64,000 bases of DNA from Copromyces sp. CBS 386.78 (lineage: Eukaryota; Ascomycota; Sordariomycetes; Sordariales; Sordariaceae). Under the pieces are notes generated by a model. The model searched no databases. It was given only the letters and a program-made list of their open reading frames with translations, and was not told the DNA's origin. The stretch's first letter is position 1. The number at the start of each line of letters is the position of its first letter. This document shows positions 24,656-35,095 of the stretch, one piece after another. Where the stretch lies: NCBI GenBank assembly GCA_030685235.1, contig MU839185.1:1-64000 (forward strand). Direction: 5' to 3'. Position numbers and translations under genes: made by a program.

Positions 24656-27600
24656 ATGGCTCGTTCACGTTCGCTCAAAGACTTGCTAGGTTGTTGCTTT
24701 GGGAGCGCTTCTCAAGACGCGAACAAGCAAGGCAATCATAACGGAATCCAGGGAGTCAGCACCTCTAAGGATGCCAATAAAGACGTCAACGACAATATTA
24801 GTCAGAGAGGCAGCAACAACAAAATCCGCCATCAAATTGACGACAACGAATATCAGACCAACAGGATGGATGATGGCAAGGTGGTAGCCACCAGGGTCGA
24901 CAACTTCAAGATCGACGACAACAAGGATGACCAGAGTAAGGCTGAAAATGGGAAGGCCAATCGTCATACGAGCGACAGTAGGAGTGGTAAGAAGGACGAC
25001 AACGATGAGTTGCCTTACAGCTGCAACGTAAACACCAACAACGGCAACAACGGCGATAACAGCGACAACGGCGACCTTGATGCGATGAATAGAGTTGTCG
25101 ATACCTCCAATGTCGACTATAACCTTGTCAGTTCTACGGGTGGACAGAGGGATGACAACGACGACGACAACGGCAACACCATTGACGACCATTATGAAGA
25201 CGGCAAGACCGACGAGCATGAGTATGTCAATTCCAAGGACCACGGCAATAATGACGATAACACCAGCGATGAGGATAACGTTGGGAAAGTTGAGAACCCA
25301 GATCCACATTTCTGTGAAACCTGCCGCAAGATTGACTTTGATTCTCTTTTTACGGAACAAAATTGTTCAACACGCCCATTTTCAACACACCCATTCTTCT
25401 CCAAAGTCTCTGACGGCTTGGTTCTTGATTGGTACCCGGATTGTGGGTGTTTGACTGAGGAAGCCTCGGAGCAGGGCTGGGGAGCGTCCCCTCTGCCACG
25501 CACCCTTGACAGTGCGCAAGCAGCATGTTGTGTCTGTACCTTCCTAAACGAAGCCCAGAATCGCTTGGGATACCTCCAGGACGAAGAAGAAGATTGGGAA
25601 GACGAAGACGCTTTCTCAGAGACAGAGGCGCAGGGCGCTTTTCTGGCTGACGATGACGAGTTGATTGAAGATGGCCTTTTTAAGGTCAAGGCGTTTCATT
25701 CACTACATCGCTTTCGCATCTGGACTCACAGAAGTAACCGAAACTTCGGCGCCGATATTATAAGGGGCACGCATAGGGACAATGGAGGAGATGAAGTTGT
25801 CAGGGTCGATGCTAGTCGCAGTGACGATAACGATGACAATGATGTTTTTGTCCAGGATATTGCGGCTTTGCAGATCGTTGGGGGTGGTGAAATAGCAGGG
25901 CTGTGGGCCTCGACTCTGGTCAAGCACCATGCCATCCTGAGAGCTATTGACGATGGACACCGGACCTTGACACGCGCCAAAGGAGCTGGTGGGGGTATTA
26001 TGGCAAGGAAACTCGATCCTCTTGGACCAAACTACGACCTCATCAGTGACTGGCTCAAGCTCTGCCGGTCAACACACGCCCGCTGCCACGCGGTTTTGGC
26101 CGCAGAAGATATCCCTGGGTTTCAGGTCATTGACTGTGCCACGGGACAAATTGTACCATTTGCAAGCACGGCCACCCGTACAGGGGAGGGTCAGGAATAT
26201 GTTACGCTCAGCTACGTCTGGGGAACAGGTTCCTTTGAAGGGCCGGTCCATCGCTGGGGCAATGGTAATGTTGCCTGTGGTCTTTTTTTGCCTGATCGGC
26301 TGCCTCTGTCCATCAGCGACACAATGCAAGTCATCAAGCGTCTTGGCTTCAGGTATCTCTGGATCGACAGATATTGTATACCACAAGAGGACGCCCCGGC
26401 CAAACAGATGCAGATTCAAAATATGGGCAGGATTTACTTCAATTCCGCCCTAACCGTTATTGCCGCTGCCGGAGACGGCCCAGAGTACGGACTCCCCGGA
26501 GTTAGCTCCCGTGCACGCCAAGAGCAACTCAGTGTACAAGTGACGACAGACATTTCGTTGGTGCTGTACGAGGAGCCCAAAAGATTTATTTTGGGGTCGA
26601 AATGGAACACTCGCGGTTGGACATACCAAGAAGGGCATTTGTCAAAGCGGAGACTTGCTTTCACCGACCACATGGTTTACTTTCAGTGCCAGGAGATGCA
26701 GGGCGACGAGGTGTTATCGCTTCCAGTCCCTGGGCTAGGCGAGGATTTTGATGAGACCCGCGTGTTATCCTTCAACCAGTTCCTGTTAGCGGATCGGCTA
26801 GTCTTTCCTGAGGTAATGGACTGGACTGACACGGGGACGATCTGGGAAAGAATAATCGAATTCTCGCAAAGGGACCTGGGGTTTGAAGGTGATACAATCA
26901 ACGCAATCAGTGGTATCCTGGAAATGTATGTGCAGGCAGAGACGGGAAGCAAAGTTGCATTATTCTGCGGCCTACCTCTGATCCCCAGCGTTGCACACCA
27001 TAATAACGAGGAAACAAAGGGGAAGCAACTGGTGTGTTCCTTCCGAGAGCTTTGGGAGCATGAAGGCCCTGAGGAACCTGGTGTCTGGACGCACGTCAGA
27101 GACGACAACGCCACCTATCAGCTGATGCGAAGCCTTCTTTGGAATGATGCAAGTGATGATTTGGATGACATGCTAGTACCTAACATGCTAGTACCTGACT
27201 CCCTACGGGTAAAGCCTACGAGCCTGGATCATATGCGGAGGCCAATGTTCCCCAGCTGGACCTGGGCAGGGTGGAAAACCTACCAGCCCAGCAATGACGC
27301 TATAGATACTTGGGGTTTCGCCCTAGACAGTCGCACAACGATCGGGGTACAATATGAGAGCATGCCTCTGTTGGACTGGGAGCATGACAACGAACAGATT
27401 CACAACCTGTCACGTCAGGGGAAGATTCCTTCCTGTCTCAGAATTCGAGGAATCGTATTGGACATGAAGTTGACTTGGCACAGCCACAAACACAAACGCA
27501 AACAGGGAGGCTCGTGGATCTACAAGACTCCTTTGTTTCTCCGAGGAGAACCCCTGGCAGACTCGGCCCCGCGATTCTTGCTCGAACGGGCCGGCTCTGG

Positions 27601-27823
27601 CAAGCAAAATGAGATCCAGGTTCTTGGGTTGATCATGGCAGGTGTTCTAAGGTATGGCTGTTTCAACACGTTGATTCTCCTGCCAGTCACAAAAATGCTG
27701 GACGGACAGCCACGCGCCATGTTCGAACGAGCACACCACACCTCTCTCCGCCTGAAGAGGTCACAGGATGAGTGGCGAAAGCTTGCACGTGTGGTGAGGG
27801 AGATGGATGTACTGTTGTGTTGA
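24656..27823 (+). CDS. HET-domain protein with Asn/Asp-rich N-terminus
   Basis: Single exon from the first ATG (24656, context CAAGATGGC) to TGA at 27821-27823; 1055 residues. The frame is open further upstream but has no ATG. Residues about 20-215 are dominated by Asp, Asn, Lys and Gly. A Cys-containing segment follows (HFCETCRKIDF). The HET domain (PF06985) spans about residues 513-680: YVTLSYVWGTG, LPLSISDTMQVIKRLGFRYL, WIDRYCIPQED, IYFNSALTVIAAAG, and then RGWTYQEGHLSKRRLAF. HET proteins act in heterokaryon incompatibility and allorecognition-triggered cell death in filamentous ascomycetes. No NACHT, ankyrin or WD repeats are seen, so this is a HET protein with a novel or disordered N-terminus and a C-terminal region of unknown function containing a MFPSWTWAGW motif typical of HET proteins. 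Confidence 0.93.
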   Translation: MARSRSLKDLLGCCFGSASQDANKQGNHNGIQGVSTSKDANKDVNDNISQRGSNNKIRHQIDDNEYQTNRMDDGKVVATRVDNFKIDDNKDDQSKAENGKANRHTSDSRSGKKDDNDELPYSCNVNTNNGNNGDNSDNGDLDAMNRVVDTSNVDYNLVSSTGGQRDDNDDDNGNTIDDHYEDGKTDEHEYVNSKDHGNNDDNTSDEDNVGKVENPDPHFCETCRKIDFDSLFTEQNCSTRPFSTHPFFSKVSDGLVLDWYPDCGCLTEEASEQGWGASPLPRTLDSAQAACCVCTFLNEAQNRLGYLQDEEEDWEDEDAFSETEAQGAFLADDDELIEDGLFKVKAFHSLHRFRIWTHRSNRNFGADIIRGTHRDNGGDEVVRVDASRSDDNDDNDVFVQDIAALQIVGGGEIAGLWASTLVKHHAILRAIDDGHRTLTRAKGAGGGIMARKLDPLGPNYDLISDWLKLCRSTHARCHAVLAAEDIPGFQVIDCATGQIVPFASTATRTGEGQEYVTLSYVWGTGSFEGPVHRWGNGNVACGLFLPDRLPLSISDTMQVIKRLGFRYLWIDRYCIPQEDAPAKQMQIQNMGRIYFNSALTVIAAAGDGPEYGLPGVSSRARQEQLSVQVTTDISLVLYEEPKRFILGSKWNTRGWTYQEGHLSKRRLAFTDHMVYFQCQEMQGDEVLSLPVPGLGEDFDETRVLSFNQFLLADRLVFPEVMDWTDTGTIWERIIEFSQRDLGFEGDTINAISGILEMYVQAETGSKVALFCGLPLIPSVAHHNNEETKGKQLVCSFRELWEHEGPEEPGVWTHVRDDNATYQLMRSLLWNDASDDLDDMLVPNMLVPDSLRVKPTSLDHMRRPMFPSWTWAGWKTYQPSNDAIDTWGFALDSRTTIGVQYESMPLLDWEHDNEQIHNLSRQGKIPSCLRIRGIVLDMKLTWHSHKHKRKQGGSWIYKTPLFLRGEPLADSAPRFLLERAGSGKQNEIQVLGLIMAGVLRYGCFNTLILLPVTKMLDGQPRAMFERAHHTSLRLKRSQDEWRKLARVVREMDVLLC

Positions 27824-28314
27824 AAGGGATCAAACAGCAAGAATAATATGGAGTTGTCTTTGCTGCAAGGTGCGGCGAGAGGTCGATACGGGCGTGTTAC
27901 TGTCATGAAAAAAAACAAGCGTGTGGTTTGAATGAACGAAATAGCTGGGTTCTGAAGTGTGCTTTTCCACTCGGCCGATGGGGCTTTCTCATCCAACTTG
28001 TTGTCTCAAGAGTGAGTTTCAACTTGATGTTATATGGTTCTTAGTTCAGCTGCATTCCGTCGATTTCAATGCCTGCACAGCCTGTAGGTCTTTGGTCACC
28101 TCAAGGTATTTCTTTCTCAAGACTACAGACCAGACGTATATTTCTTAACCGGACAACATGGTGTGTATTGTGATGCTGCCATGCTGAGTCAAAGCCCGAG
28201 GATAAGACGATCGGTCGTGGGATCTCTCCTTTGCTCAAGTGATGCTGCAATGTGGCTAATGTAGATAGAGATCGTTGCCTCTACTAAGCTTCAGCGGCCA
28301 GGCTAACTCAAAAC
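27824..28314. other. Convergent intergenic region
   Basis: About 490 nt between the 3' ends of the HET gene (plus) and the Saf4-like gene (minus). It probably holds both 3' UTRs. Nothing else is seen. Confidence 0.6.
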
Positions 28315-29526
28315 TCACTCGGAATCCGAGCCGTAAGTAACAAGTCGCGATATGCCCTTAGCCTGGGATGGAGACTTCCTGTCGCCTTTATCCACCTCTT
28401 CACCTTGATGCCGAATACTTGCCTCACGAGCAACAAGATCAGTCGCCGAGGATGCTGCTTTCGCGGGTGGTGGACCTGGTGTCTCCTCCCCAGCAGCCCG
28501 TTTCCTCTTCAGTCCGGGTATCAAAGCTCCTCGCGGCTTGAGCGTCGACTCCTTACTCCCCCAGTCGAGAAACGGGTCCTTGGCTGCTCGAGTGTTACCC
28601 ACAATCTCCGAGACCAACGCCTCCCGCATCTTGGTAGCAGCAATCTCCGACCTGAGCATCCCCTTGTACCCATCCTTTTTCTTCCCGGTCTTCTCCTCCT
28701 CCTTATCACTGTGCGTATCATGCCCAAATAACGGCCTCGCCAACGCCTTCTGCACTACATCATGCCTCCCAAAGGGCATCCCTTCTGGCACACCACCAAA
28801 TTCAATCAACTTTACCCTCCTCTCATCCTCCTCCGTGGCCGGCAACAAGTCAATCGCCAACCCCATCCTCTCTTTAAGATGCTCCGTCCTCTCCGCCTCT
28901 TTTTCCCTCTCTTTCCTCCCCACCCTAAACGCCTTCCTGAGCCTCTGATTCCTCGCATACGGATCTTCCCAAGCCTTCTCCTGCGCCTCTAGCAACTCAT
29001 CAATCCTAACTTTCGCATCCTCGGCCCTCTCCCGGTCCGCAATCGTCTTCTCCAGCTTCCCAAACGCCGCATCCCTCTGCTCCTGCCTTTCCTTTTCCGT
29101 CTGGATCTCAAAGTTTCCCTCCCCCCCAAGTGTCACGAGACTGTCGTCATTCTTATCCGTCCCCGAATCCCGCGCCCTCCCGCCACTAACAACCACATAC
29201 CTCGTCTTGGCGGGGTCCGTCCTGATCTCAATCTCCCCGCCACAGACGGCATGCTTGATGGTGAAACTCCAGATGGGCGTGGAATGATAGTTGCCGACTC
29301 TCTTCTTGGCCGCGTTGAACCGCACGCCCTGGCCGATGATGGTCGGGTGAGGCTGGCAGTGGTCACACCAGACGGCGAAGGGGAGCTCGAAGCGCACGGT
29401 GAGGATTCCTTGGGTCGCGAGCTTGGCGGCGCGGCGGCCTAAAGGGTGCTTTTTGGAGAGTTGGTTGCCCGAATAGACGCCTTGGGCGTCTGGGGGGACG
29501 TATTTGCCCATGTTGAAGCCTTGCAT
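28315..29526 (-). CDS. Saf4/CCDC130-type CWC16 splicing factor
   Basis: A single exon of 403 residues. The start is chosen at MQGFNMGKYVPPDAQG, the conserved N-terminus of this family; the upstream frame is open but unrelated. The CWC16 core follows: HPLGRRAAKLATQGILTVRF, PFAVWCDHC, VRFNAAKKRVGNYHSTPIW and TDPAKTRYVVVSGG, a closer match to CCDC130/Saf4 than to Yju2. These proteins associate with the spliceosome around catalytic activation. The usual second zinc pair CxxC appears here as HAVC (His then Cys), suggesting a CCHC-type site. The C-terminal half is charged coiled coil and low complexity, ending TYGSDSE. No intron. Confidence 0.9.
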   Translation of the reverse strand: MQGFNMGKYVPPDAQGVYSGNQLSKKHPLGRRAAKLATQGILTVRFELPFAVWCDHCQPHPTIIGQGVRFNAAKKRVGNYHSTPIWSFTIKHAVCGGEIEIRTDPAKTRYVVVSGGRARDSGTDKNDDSLVTLGGEGNFEIQTEKERQEQRDAAFGKLEKTIADRERAEDAKVRIDELLEAQEKAWEDPYARNQRLRKAFRVGRKEREKEAERTEHLKERMGLAIDLLPATEEDERRVKLIEFGGVPEGMPFGRHDVVQKALARPLFGHDTHSDKEEEKTGKKKDGYKGMLRSEIAATKMREALVSEIVGNTRAAKDPFLDWGSKESTLKPRGALIPGLKRKRAAGEETPGPPPAKAASSATDLVAREASIRHQGEEVDKGDRKSPSQAKGISRLVTYGSDSE

Positions 29527-29994
29527 TTTGGCGGTCGGGGGCCGGATACGGTAAAGTGGTTGACTGGTCCGGTTGAAGTGGGAGATGGATGGATCGTCAA
29601 AGTTGCCTGCGAGTGAGTGCCCGGTAGTGCGCGCCGAGTCTTTGGGATGATGATTCGCGATAGGCAAAGGAAATGAACAAGTTGAAAATGGGGAAAATGA
29701 CGATAACCAAGGAACCTAGTTGTTGTTCAAGTTAGTTGCCCTGCAGCCGCTAGATCTGACCGCCGCAGCGGGTTCTGTGGGGGCGGTGCGGCTGAACTAC
29801 CAGGGCTGCAAGGCTGCTGGGTGGCGGGTACCACCCGCTTTTTAGGGCGCGTTGATCAACAGGGACCCACTCTTTAGTGGAAATTGTTAAGGATCGTCCG
29901 CTAGACCGCTACCTTTAGACATAAAGCAAAACAATCGGCATACACCACATTCCACATATCATCCTTTATCTACCTGGTAGTTTCCATCCAAAAT
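29527..29994. other. Spacer upstream of the Saf4-like gene
   Basis: Contains the presumptive promoter of the minus-strand splicing factor gene and a GC-rich patch (29740-29850) with a short perfect hairpin GCGGGT-ACC-ACCCGC near 29825. No gene. Confidence 0.5.
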
Positions 29995-30530
29995 CTAATC
30001 CCTATACACCCACTTCCTCACATAAACCGGCGCCCCCACGCCATTCTCCCTCGGCCCATTACTCGTACAATAAACCCCCAGTATCGTCCCCGTGAAGCCC
30101 CAACTAACGGGTGCATTCGAAGCCGTCACAACCGTCTGCATCTCCGACCTCCGTCCCGCCGGTCGAACCGAGAACGCATAATGCGTAAAGTTAATCGCCT
30201 TGATCTCCAGCGTCAAGCTACCCCCTACCCATGTCTCAGGGAGAGGAGCAACCACCGGCTCTGGGACAGGGACATACGATATCCCGCGGAACCTAACATG
30301 CCGCACCAGCCCTCCTCCTCTTGGTCTGGTCTAGGGGGAGGAAGAGGGCGGATCGGGAGCAGTTAAATATGCTAACCAACTGCTGTGTCGACCATGACGA
30401 CAAGACCAGACGAAATCCGGGGTAGACACCCACCCCGCCGGGAACGTGGAGGGAAAGAGGATGTTTACGTCGTATTCCTGCTCGGGTAAAATCACTAGCT
30501 GGTGATCCGGAGTAAAATGTGCCGAGCTTT
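29995..30530 (-). pseudogene. Decayed GH43-type C-terminal domain
   Basis: On the minus strand, 30306-29995 encodes about 100 residues that resemble the C-terminal beta-sandwich of GH43 beta-xylosidase-like proteins: LTLEIKAINFTHYAFSVRPAG, then GFTGTILGVYCTSNG and VYVRKWVYRD before a TAG stop. Upstream on the same strand (30530-30330), stretches such as EQEYDVNILFPS and, in another frame, GVGVYPGF look like the domain's earlier strands. They are split between frames and interrupted by stops. I find no GH43 catalytic domain before it. I read it as a gene relic. A short expressed gene with an intron ending at the TAG near 30336 is possible but less likely. Confidence 0.5.
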
Positions 30531-31343
30531 AGGCTGTCGAGGGTCGATCATGAGGAGTATTCTTGGGGTTTACACCAAAGCACAAGGTTGGAGTTGGGGT
30601 TGGAGATGGCTTCATTGGAACTGCTCAGGAACCACTGTCATCGAGCATGGCATGGTAATTCAGATTACCAGTAGTGTGTTTCTATCGAGAAAGCACGGGC
30701 TTCCTATTGTCCGAAAGTAATGACGGATATGTTTCACGTCAGAGGTAAGGTACTTTGACGGCCCACCTTACGTTTGGTTGAAATCCCAAAACGCTTCTAC
30801 GACACTTCCGCCGATGAAGTCTATCGCGTCGAATAGAGGACAATAGCAACCAACCGACCAGCTTGCACACATAATGCAACAAGATTCAGCTCAGCAACAG
30901 TTAATAGTTCCTTCACGAACCTTCCAACTCTTCAACGCAGCCCATCCCCCCTTTGTTGTCATCCCAACTTCTCATATTCTCAACATAGCCTTTGTCAACA
31001 TTCGTCAATAGAGTTCGACGTATAACTTATCACTCCACCCACGAGGTTCCTCTTATTGTTGACCTGTTGGCCTATTGACCACTTTTTAGCTCCTCCTATC
31101 CATCGCTCCATCGCTTCTTAAGCCTCAAAAATGGAATCTTCTTCCAACCACCCGCCACCTCTCTCTTTCACAAGTCGTCAAACAGTTCCATACAAAAAGC
31201 CGAGAGTGTGCACACTCTGACTTTTCCTCACCGTTCACGAGCAACCCTCTCAGTTCATCACTCGCCCATCGTCAACCGACAGCCGCCTTCAACATCTCAA
31301 CAACAACAAGCAAAGATTGAACAGAACACAAAAGTCAATCAAG
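30531..31343. other. Spacer and probable leader of the small ORF
   Basis: A pyrimidine-rich region with many short CTTC/CATC stretches, consistent with promoter and 5' leader of the 85-residue ORF downstream. No other gene is supported. Confidence 0.5.
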
Positions 31344-31601
31344 ATGTCGCCCTCATCCAAGAAGCCGAAACCGCTCTTCATTCTCCCCAAATCGCACTTT
31401 GACAAGACCAAGTCCTCAGACGACGAGTTCTCCAAGCGTCCGCCGACGCCTTACTACCCTCCCGGAACTTCTGGAACTTCTGGAAGCTCCGGCTCCATGT
31501 CTGCGAACCCTTCCCAGCTGTGGGCTGAGTTGAGCGCAGCCAAGGCTAGGGATGAGCAGAAGGCCAAGGAGGACCAGAAGGACAAGGAGAAGAAGATGTA
31601 G
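31344..31601 (+). CDS. Small hydrophilic protein, 85 aa
   Basis: The ATG at 31344 sits in a strong fungal start context (ATCAAGATGTC), and the frame runs to TAG at 31599-31601. The N-terminus is Lys/Pro-rich (MSPSSKKPKPLFILPKSHFD), the middle is a Gly/Ser/Thr turn-rich segment, and the C-terminus is a Lys/Asp/Glu/Ala helix (WAELSAAKARDEQKAKEDQK) that could form a coiled coil. No signal peptide, no Cys. I do not recognise a family. The good start context, codon bias and clear stop make it a plausible gene, but its length leaves doubt. Confidence 0.5.
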   Translation: MSPSSKKPKPLFILPKSHFDKTKSSDDEFSKRPPTPYYPPGTSGTSGSSGSMSANPSQLWAELSAAKARDEQKAKEDQKDKEKKM

Positions 31602-31844
31602 CCTGGCTACCGTACCTTTGTACGTACAATCCACCAACCCCCGAAAAGTCCATGGTTTTTTCTCGTTTGTTTCTTTACGCACGCAGTAGCATGCTTGCAT
31701 GGTCCATGGTAGGTAGTTAGGTACCGTGGTGAACCATCACTTCACTCTCTCTCTTACTTTGCTCTTTCCCAACTGCCCTCGAAGAATTTTCCCTCCCTTC
31801 CTTGTGGTCCCTTTAGGCCTAGGTAAGGTAGGCAGTTAGGTATG

Positions 31845-31878
31845 TAGGTAGGTAGAGTAAACCTACTCTACCTACCTA
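31845..31878. repeat. Perfect 15-bp inverted repeat
   Basis: TAGGTAGGTAGAGTA at 31845-31859 is the exact reverse complement of 31864-31878, separated by AACC. In RNA it would form a 15-bp hairpin. It lies about 245 nt downstream of the 85-residue ORF. Confidence 0.9.
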
Positions 31879-32334
31879 GACATGGGCCTAGCAAGCCGAT
31901 ACATTCCCTCCATCACTCTCACCGTCTCTGTCTACTCAAACAAGGTACCTACACTACAATCACAAGCATTTTTTCATCATCACCATCATCACCATCACCA
32001 TCAAAACGGGAGTCTACTTCGTCTCCACAGGCGACGGCGGCGGTGGTCCCAGTTAGCCATCCATCCATCCATCATCCCCAGTCAGCATCATCATCATCAT
32101 CCTCAGCAGCACCCAGTCAGTCAGTCAGTGGGTGTTTCCAGCCAGTGTGCTGTGCATCGTGTCTTCCCAGTGTTCCCAGCATTGAAATGGTGGAAAAAGT
32201 AGCACCAAAAAGCCGCCCAGCCCAGGGACCGCGCGGTACTTTGAACTGAAAACTAAACCGAGACAATCAATCAAATCCAGTCTCTATGTGCCGAGCGAGT
32301 ACTATGGATGAGACTGAATGCGATTTTCCCCATA

Positions 32335-32371
32335 TCTTTTTTTCTCTTTTTTTTCTTTTTTTTTTTCCTTT

Positions 32372-32405
<34 letters not shown>
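32335..32405. repeat. T-rich then A-rich homopolymer tract
   Basis: Interrupted T runs (32339-32378) are followed directly by 27 A (32379-32405). The T and A arms could pair into a long hairpin. Confidence 0.9.
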
Positions 32406-33651
32406 CCAACAAAAAACCTAAAAACCTTACCTTACCTTTCTAAATAAACCCTTGCTCGATCGACTTTCATGTAGGAAATCAACTCCCTCTAACCGTCTAA
32501 CGTAATTACCTCTAGTTACCTCAGCAGCACCGTAAAGGTATCTATCTGGGTTCGGTGACATGGCGTACATGGGTCCTTGAGAAGGTCCATCATTGACGAC
32601 TATGGTGTTTGTTAGTATACCTACCCTACCCTGTGATATCATGTGCTAGAATGATTCGCTGACTGGTGCATCATTATAGTAGTGACAAAACGAGAGAAGG
32701 ATATCCAGGACAGTTTTGGTGGTGATGGGTTTAGTCAACTGTAATGGGTGTGCTACTATGCTCTCAGCTAGGTAGCTACCTAGACTCTAGAGATGCGGTC
32801 CTTCTGAAAGGGGTGATAGTGAAAGGAATTCATTGACATCTCTTCACTGTCATCAAGCATGTTTTCCCACCGTCGCAAGATGTGAATCTTCTATTCTGCT
32901 CAGTTACTATCTGTGCTATGTCCATATGTCCGACCATACACCTTCCACTTTCCAAACAAAAAATCAGATATCCTCCCGCCAAGTTTAAATAACTTTTTGA
33001 ACATTCAGTTTGTTTGCACATGCTCGTTCTTTGGCTCTTCAGACAAGTTTAACCGAATAACCAGACAGGACAAAAAGAGGAGAGAAAGAGTGAGTTCAAG
33101 GAAAAGGGGTATCGTTCCCACCACCGGTGACCACCATAAGCAACCAGAGCAACCAGATAATCCCAGGAGAACAACAAAGGGCACCGTCGCCAGCCGCCAC
33201 CACCGCCGCCGTCATGGGTAACAACCACCCTCGACGCCGTTTTTCCCAGAACCAACAAACAAGCAAGTGAAGCATGAGACGTAAAATCAAGAGACATAAA
33301 AGGGAAATAAAGCAAGAGGTAAGGAATAAAGAAAAAAGCAATGTAAAGTAGAAGAGATGGGCAAACAGGAAGAGCAAATGCAGCAATTACAAAGCTTGGT
33401 ATCTGCAACATCCTGTGCGCAAGCGGTATCATGTTCTTATTCGTGTTCGGGAAAAGAAGAAAAAGGAACAGGGGGCGAGGGCAGAAGGTATGTAGATCAA
33501 CAAGAAGCGAAGGGCACCTGCTTTACCAACGAGTTAGTTCCAAATTCACTAGAGGTTCCAGGGATAGGCGCGCACTATTTACCTACCAACAAGCCACCTT
33601 GAGCAGCCAGATCAACCTTCAAAGCTCGCTAGCCAGCCATCAAAGAGCAGT

Positions 33652-35095
33652 TCACATGCCCGACCCAAAATAAGCTCCCGCAGCCGTCGCTCCATAATAG
33701 TCATGATGCCGCCCATGATACCCATGCGCAGTATTATCCATGGTCGCATACCCTTGAGTATGGGGCGGTAGAGTAACGCTTCCGACCACGCGGTGGTGGT
33801 GATGGTCGTAGGGATCCCGTCCGTAAGGGTCTCTCCCATACGAATGATGATCGAGTGAATCATCCACACCATGCAATAACCTAGGCCGCTTACCAGCCCT
33901 GCTGTAATCGTAGTACCGATCATCGGCCGTGGCACCCGTGGTCAGACTGAGGGCTGCGCCGCCGGGGTACGAGTACTGCTGCGCCGCGGCGACGCCGGTG
34001 AAGGAGTAGTTACCGCTACCACCCATGGTGGTGGTGGCTGTGGAGGCACCAAAGCCGCCTACGCCCGTAACGGTGGGGGAGGTGAGCATGGTGTTTGAGG
34101 GAGAGTCGAGCAGGCTTGATGACGTCTGCGAGGCTAGTGAGCCACGGTGATGGCCACGGTCCAAGTGGCCGATACCTGGGATGAGGTCATGGTGGTGATG
34201 GCCGGCTAGGGTGGTGTTGATGCGGTGGATTGGGCTGGTGCTGGTCGGTGAGAGCTCATCGTGGCTGCCGCCGCCGCTGCCATGAGACTGGGAGTGGTGG
34301 TGGGAGATGGGAATGGGCGAATATTGTTGTCCGCCTAGACCTATCGTCGAGCCAGTCCTCAGACGGCCTACGACACCACCGCTGCCTGCTCCGACCCCCA
34401 ACGCGCTGACACCTCTCTTGCGCGTGCTGACGCTTCGGCTGTCCTTGCGTAGTCGGATGCGCACGCCCTGATCGCTGAACGACCTTGTCAAGAAGGTGCT
34501 CTCGGCCATGCCGGGGAAGTACCGGTGCGGAAACACGACGAACTTGTCCGAGGTGGTCCTGGCTAGGGCGATACACTCCCTGGTTAAAGGCTTGAGCTCG
34601 AAGAGGTTGAACTCGAGACGATAGGTACCCTCGCGGCGCACCGAGACATCCTGGAAGATGAAGAAGAGCCCTTGGGAATTGTTCGTGTCCTTGAGAACGT
34701 AGGGAGACGAGCAAAGGGAGCCCGTCAGATCGTTCTCCTTGGCTTCAGGCTGCTGGTGGTTGCCATCGTCGTTCTCAGTACTACCTGGGGCAACAAGTTT
34801 GCAGACGAGGATCAGGTAAGGGTTGTGTATTTGATGGCGCATGGGGTGGATATCGAGCTGGATGATGGGAGGGGGATCAATGGGCTTTCTGTCTGCTTTG
34901 ATTTTGGTGTCTTGTTAGTATTGTCTTGTCATGGTCATGTCCCATCTCCCCGGTGTCTGCGCAGAGGTGCTTCTCTGTGGTCTCACCTTTCTCTTTCCCG
35001 ATGGCTACTCGCGCATTCTTGGGCTGTTGACGGATTTTGAGTTCGTAAACGGGCGACATGCCGTCCATGGACGGCGGCGATGATGTTGCCATCAT
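33652..35095 (-). CDS. vos-1: Velvet-domain regulator, VosA type
   Basis: Two exons (35095-34987 and 34892-33652) give 449 residues. The velvet domain begins at once (YELKIRQQPKNARVAIGKEK), crosses the intron at K|DRKPIDPPPIIQL, and continues through HNPYLILVCKLVAP, SSPYVLKDTNNSQGLFFIFQ, REGTYRLEFNLFEL, FPHRYFPGMAESTFLTRSFS and DQGVRIRLRKDSR. There is no long insertion splitting the domain, so it is not VelB-like, and the motif order fits VosA. The C-terminal 250 residues are Gly/Ser/His/Tyr-rich and include repeated DPYGRDPYDHHHH. Velvet proteins are DNA-binding regulators of sporulation and secondary metabolism. The start could be either of two adjacent ATGs. The gene is followed upstream by a 10-kb gene-poor stretch that may hold control elements. 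Confidence 0.88.

Larger units (their letters stand above)
31602..33651. other. Spacer rich in simple repeats
   Basis: Two kilobases with TAGG-type repeats, CAT/CAC triplets (31974-32000), CATC tetramers (32057-32075), a long T/A homopolymer region (32335-32405) and several short ORFs of low complexity. Probably the 3' UTRs of the small ORF and vos-1 plus spacer. No gene is supported. Confidence 0.5.
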
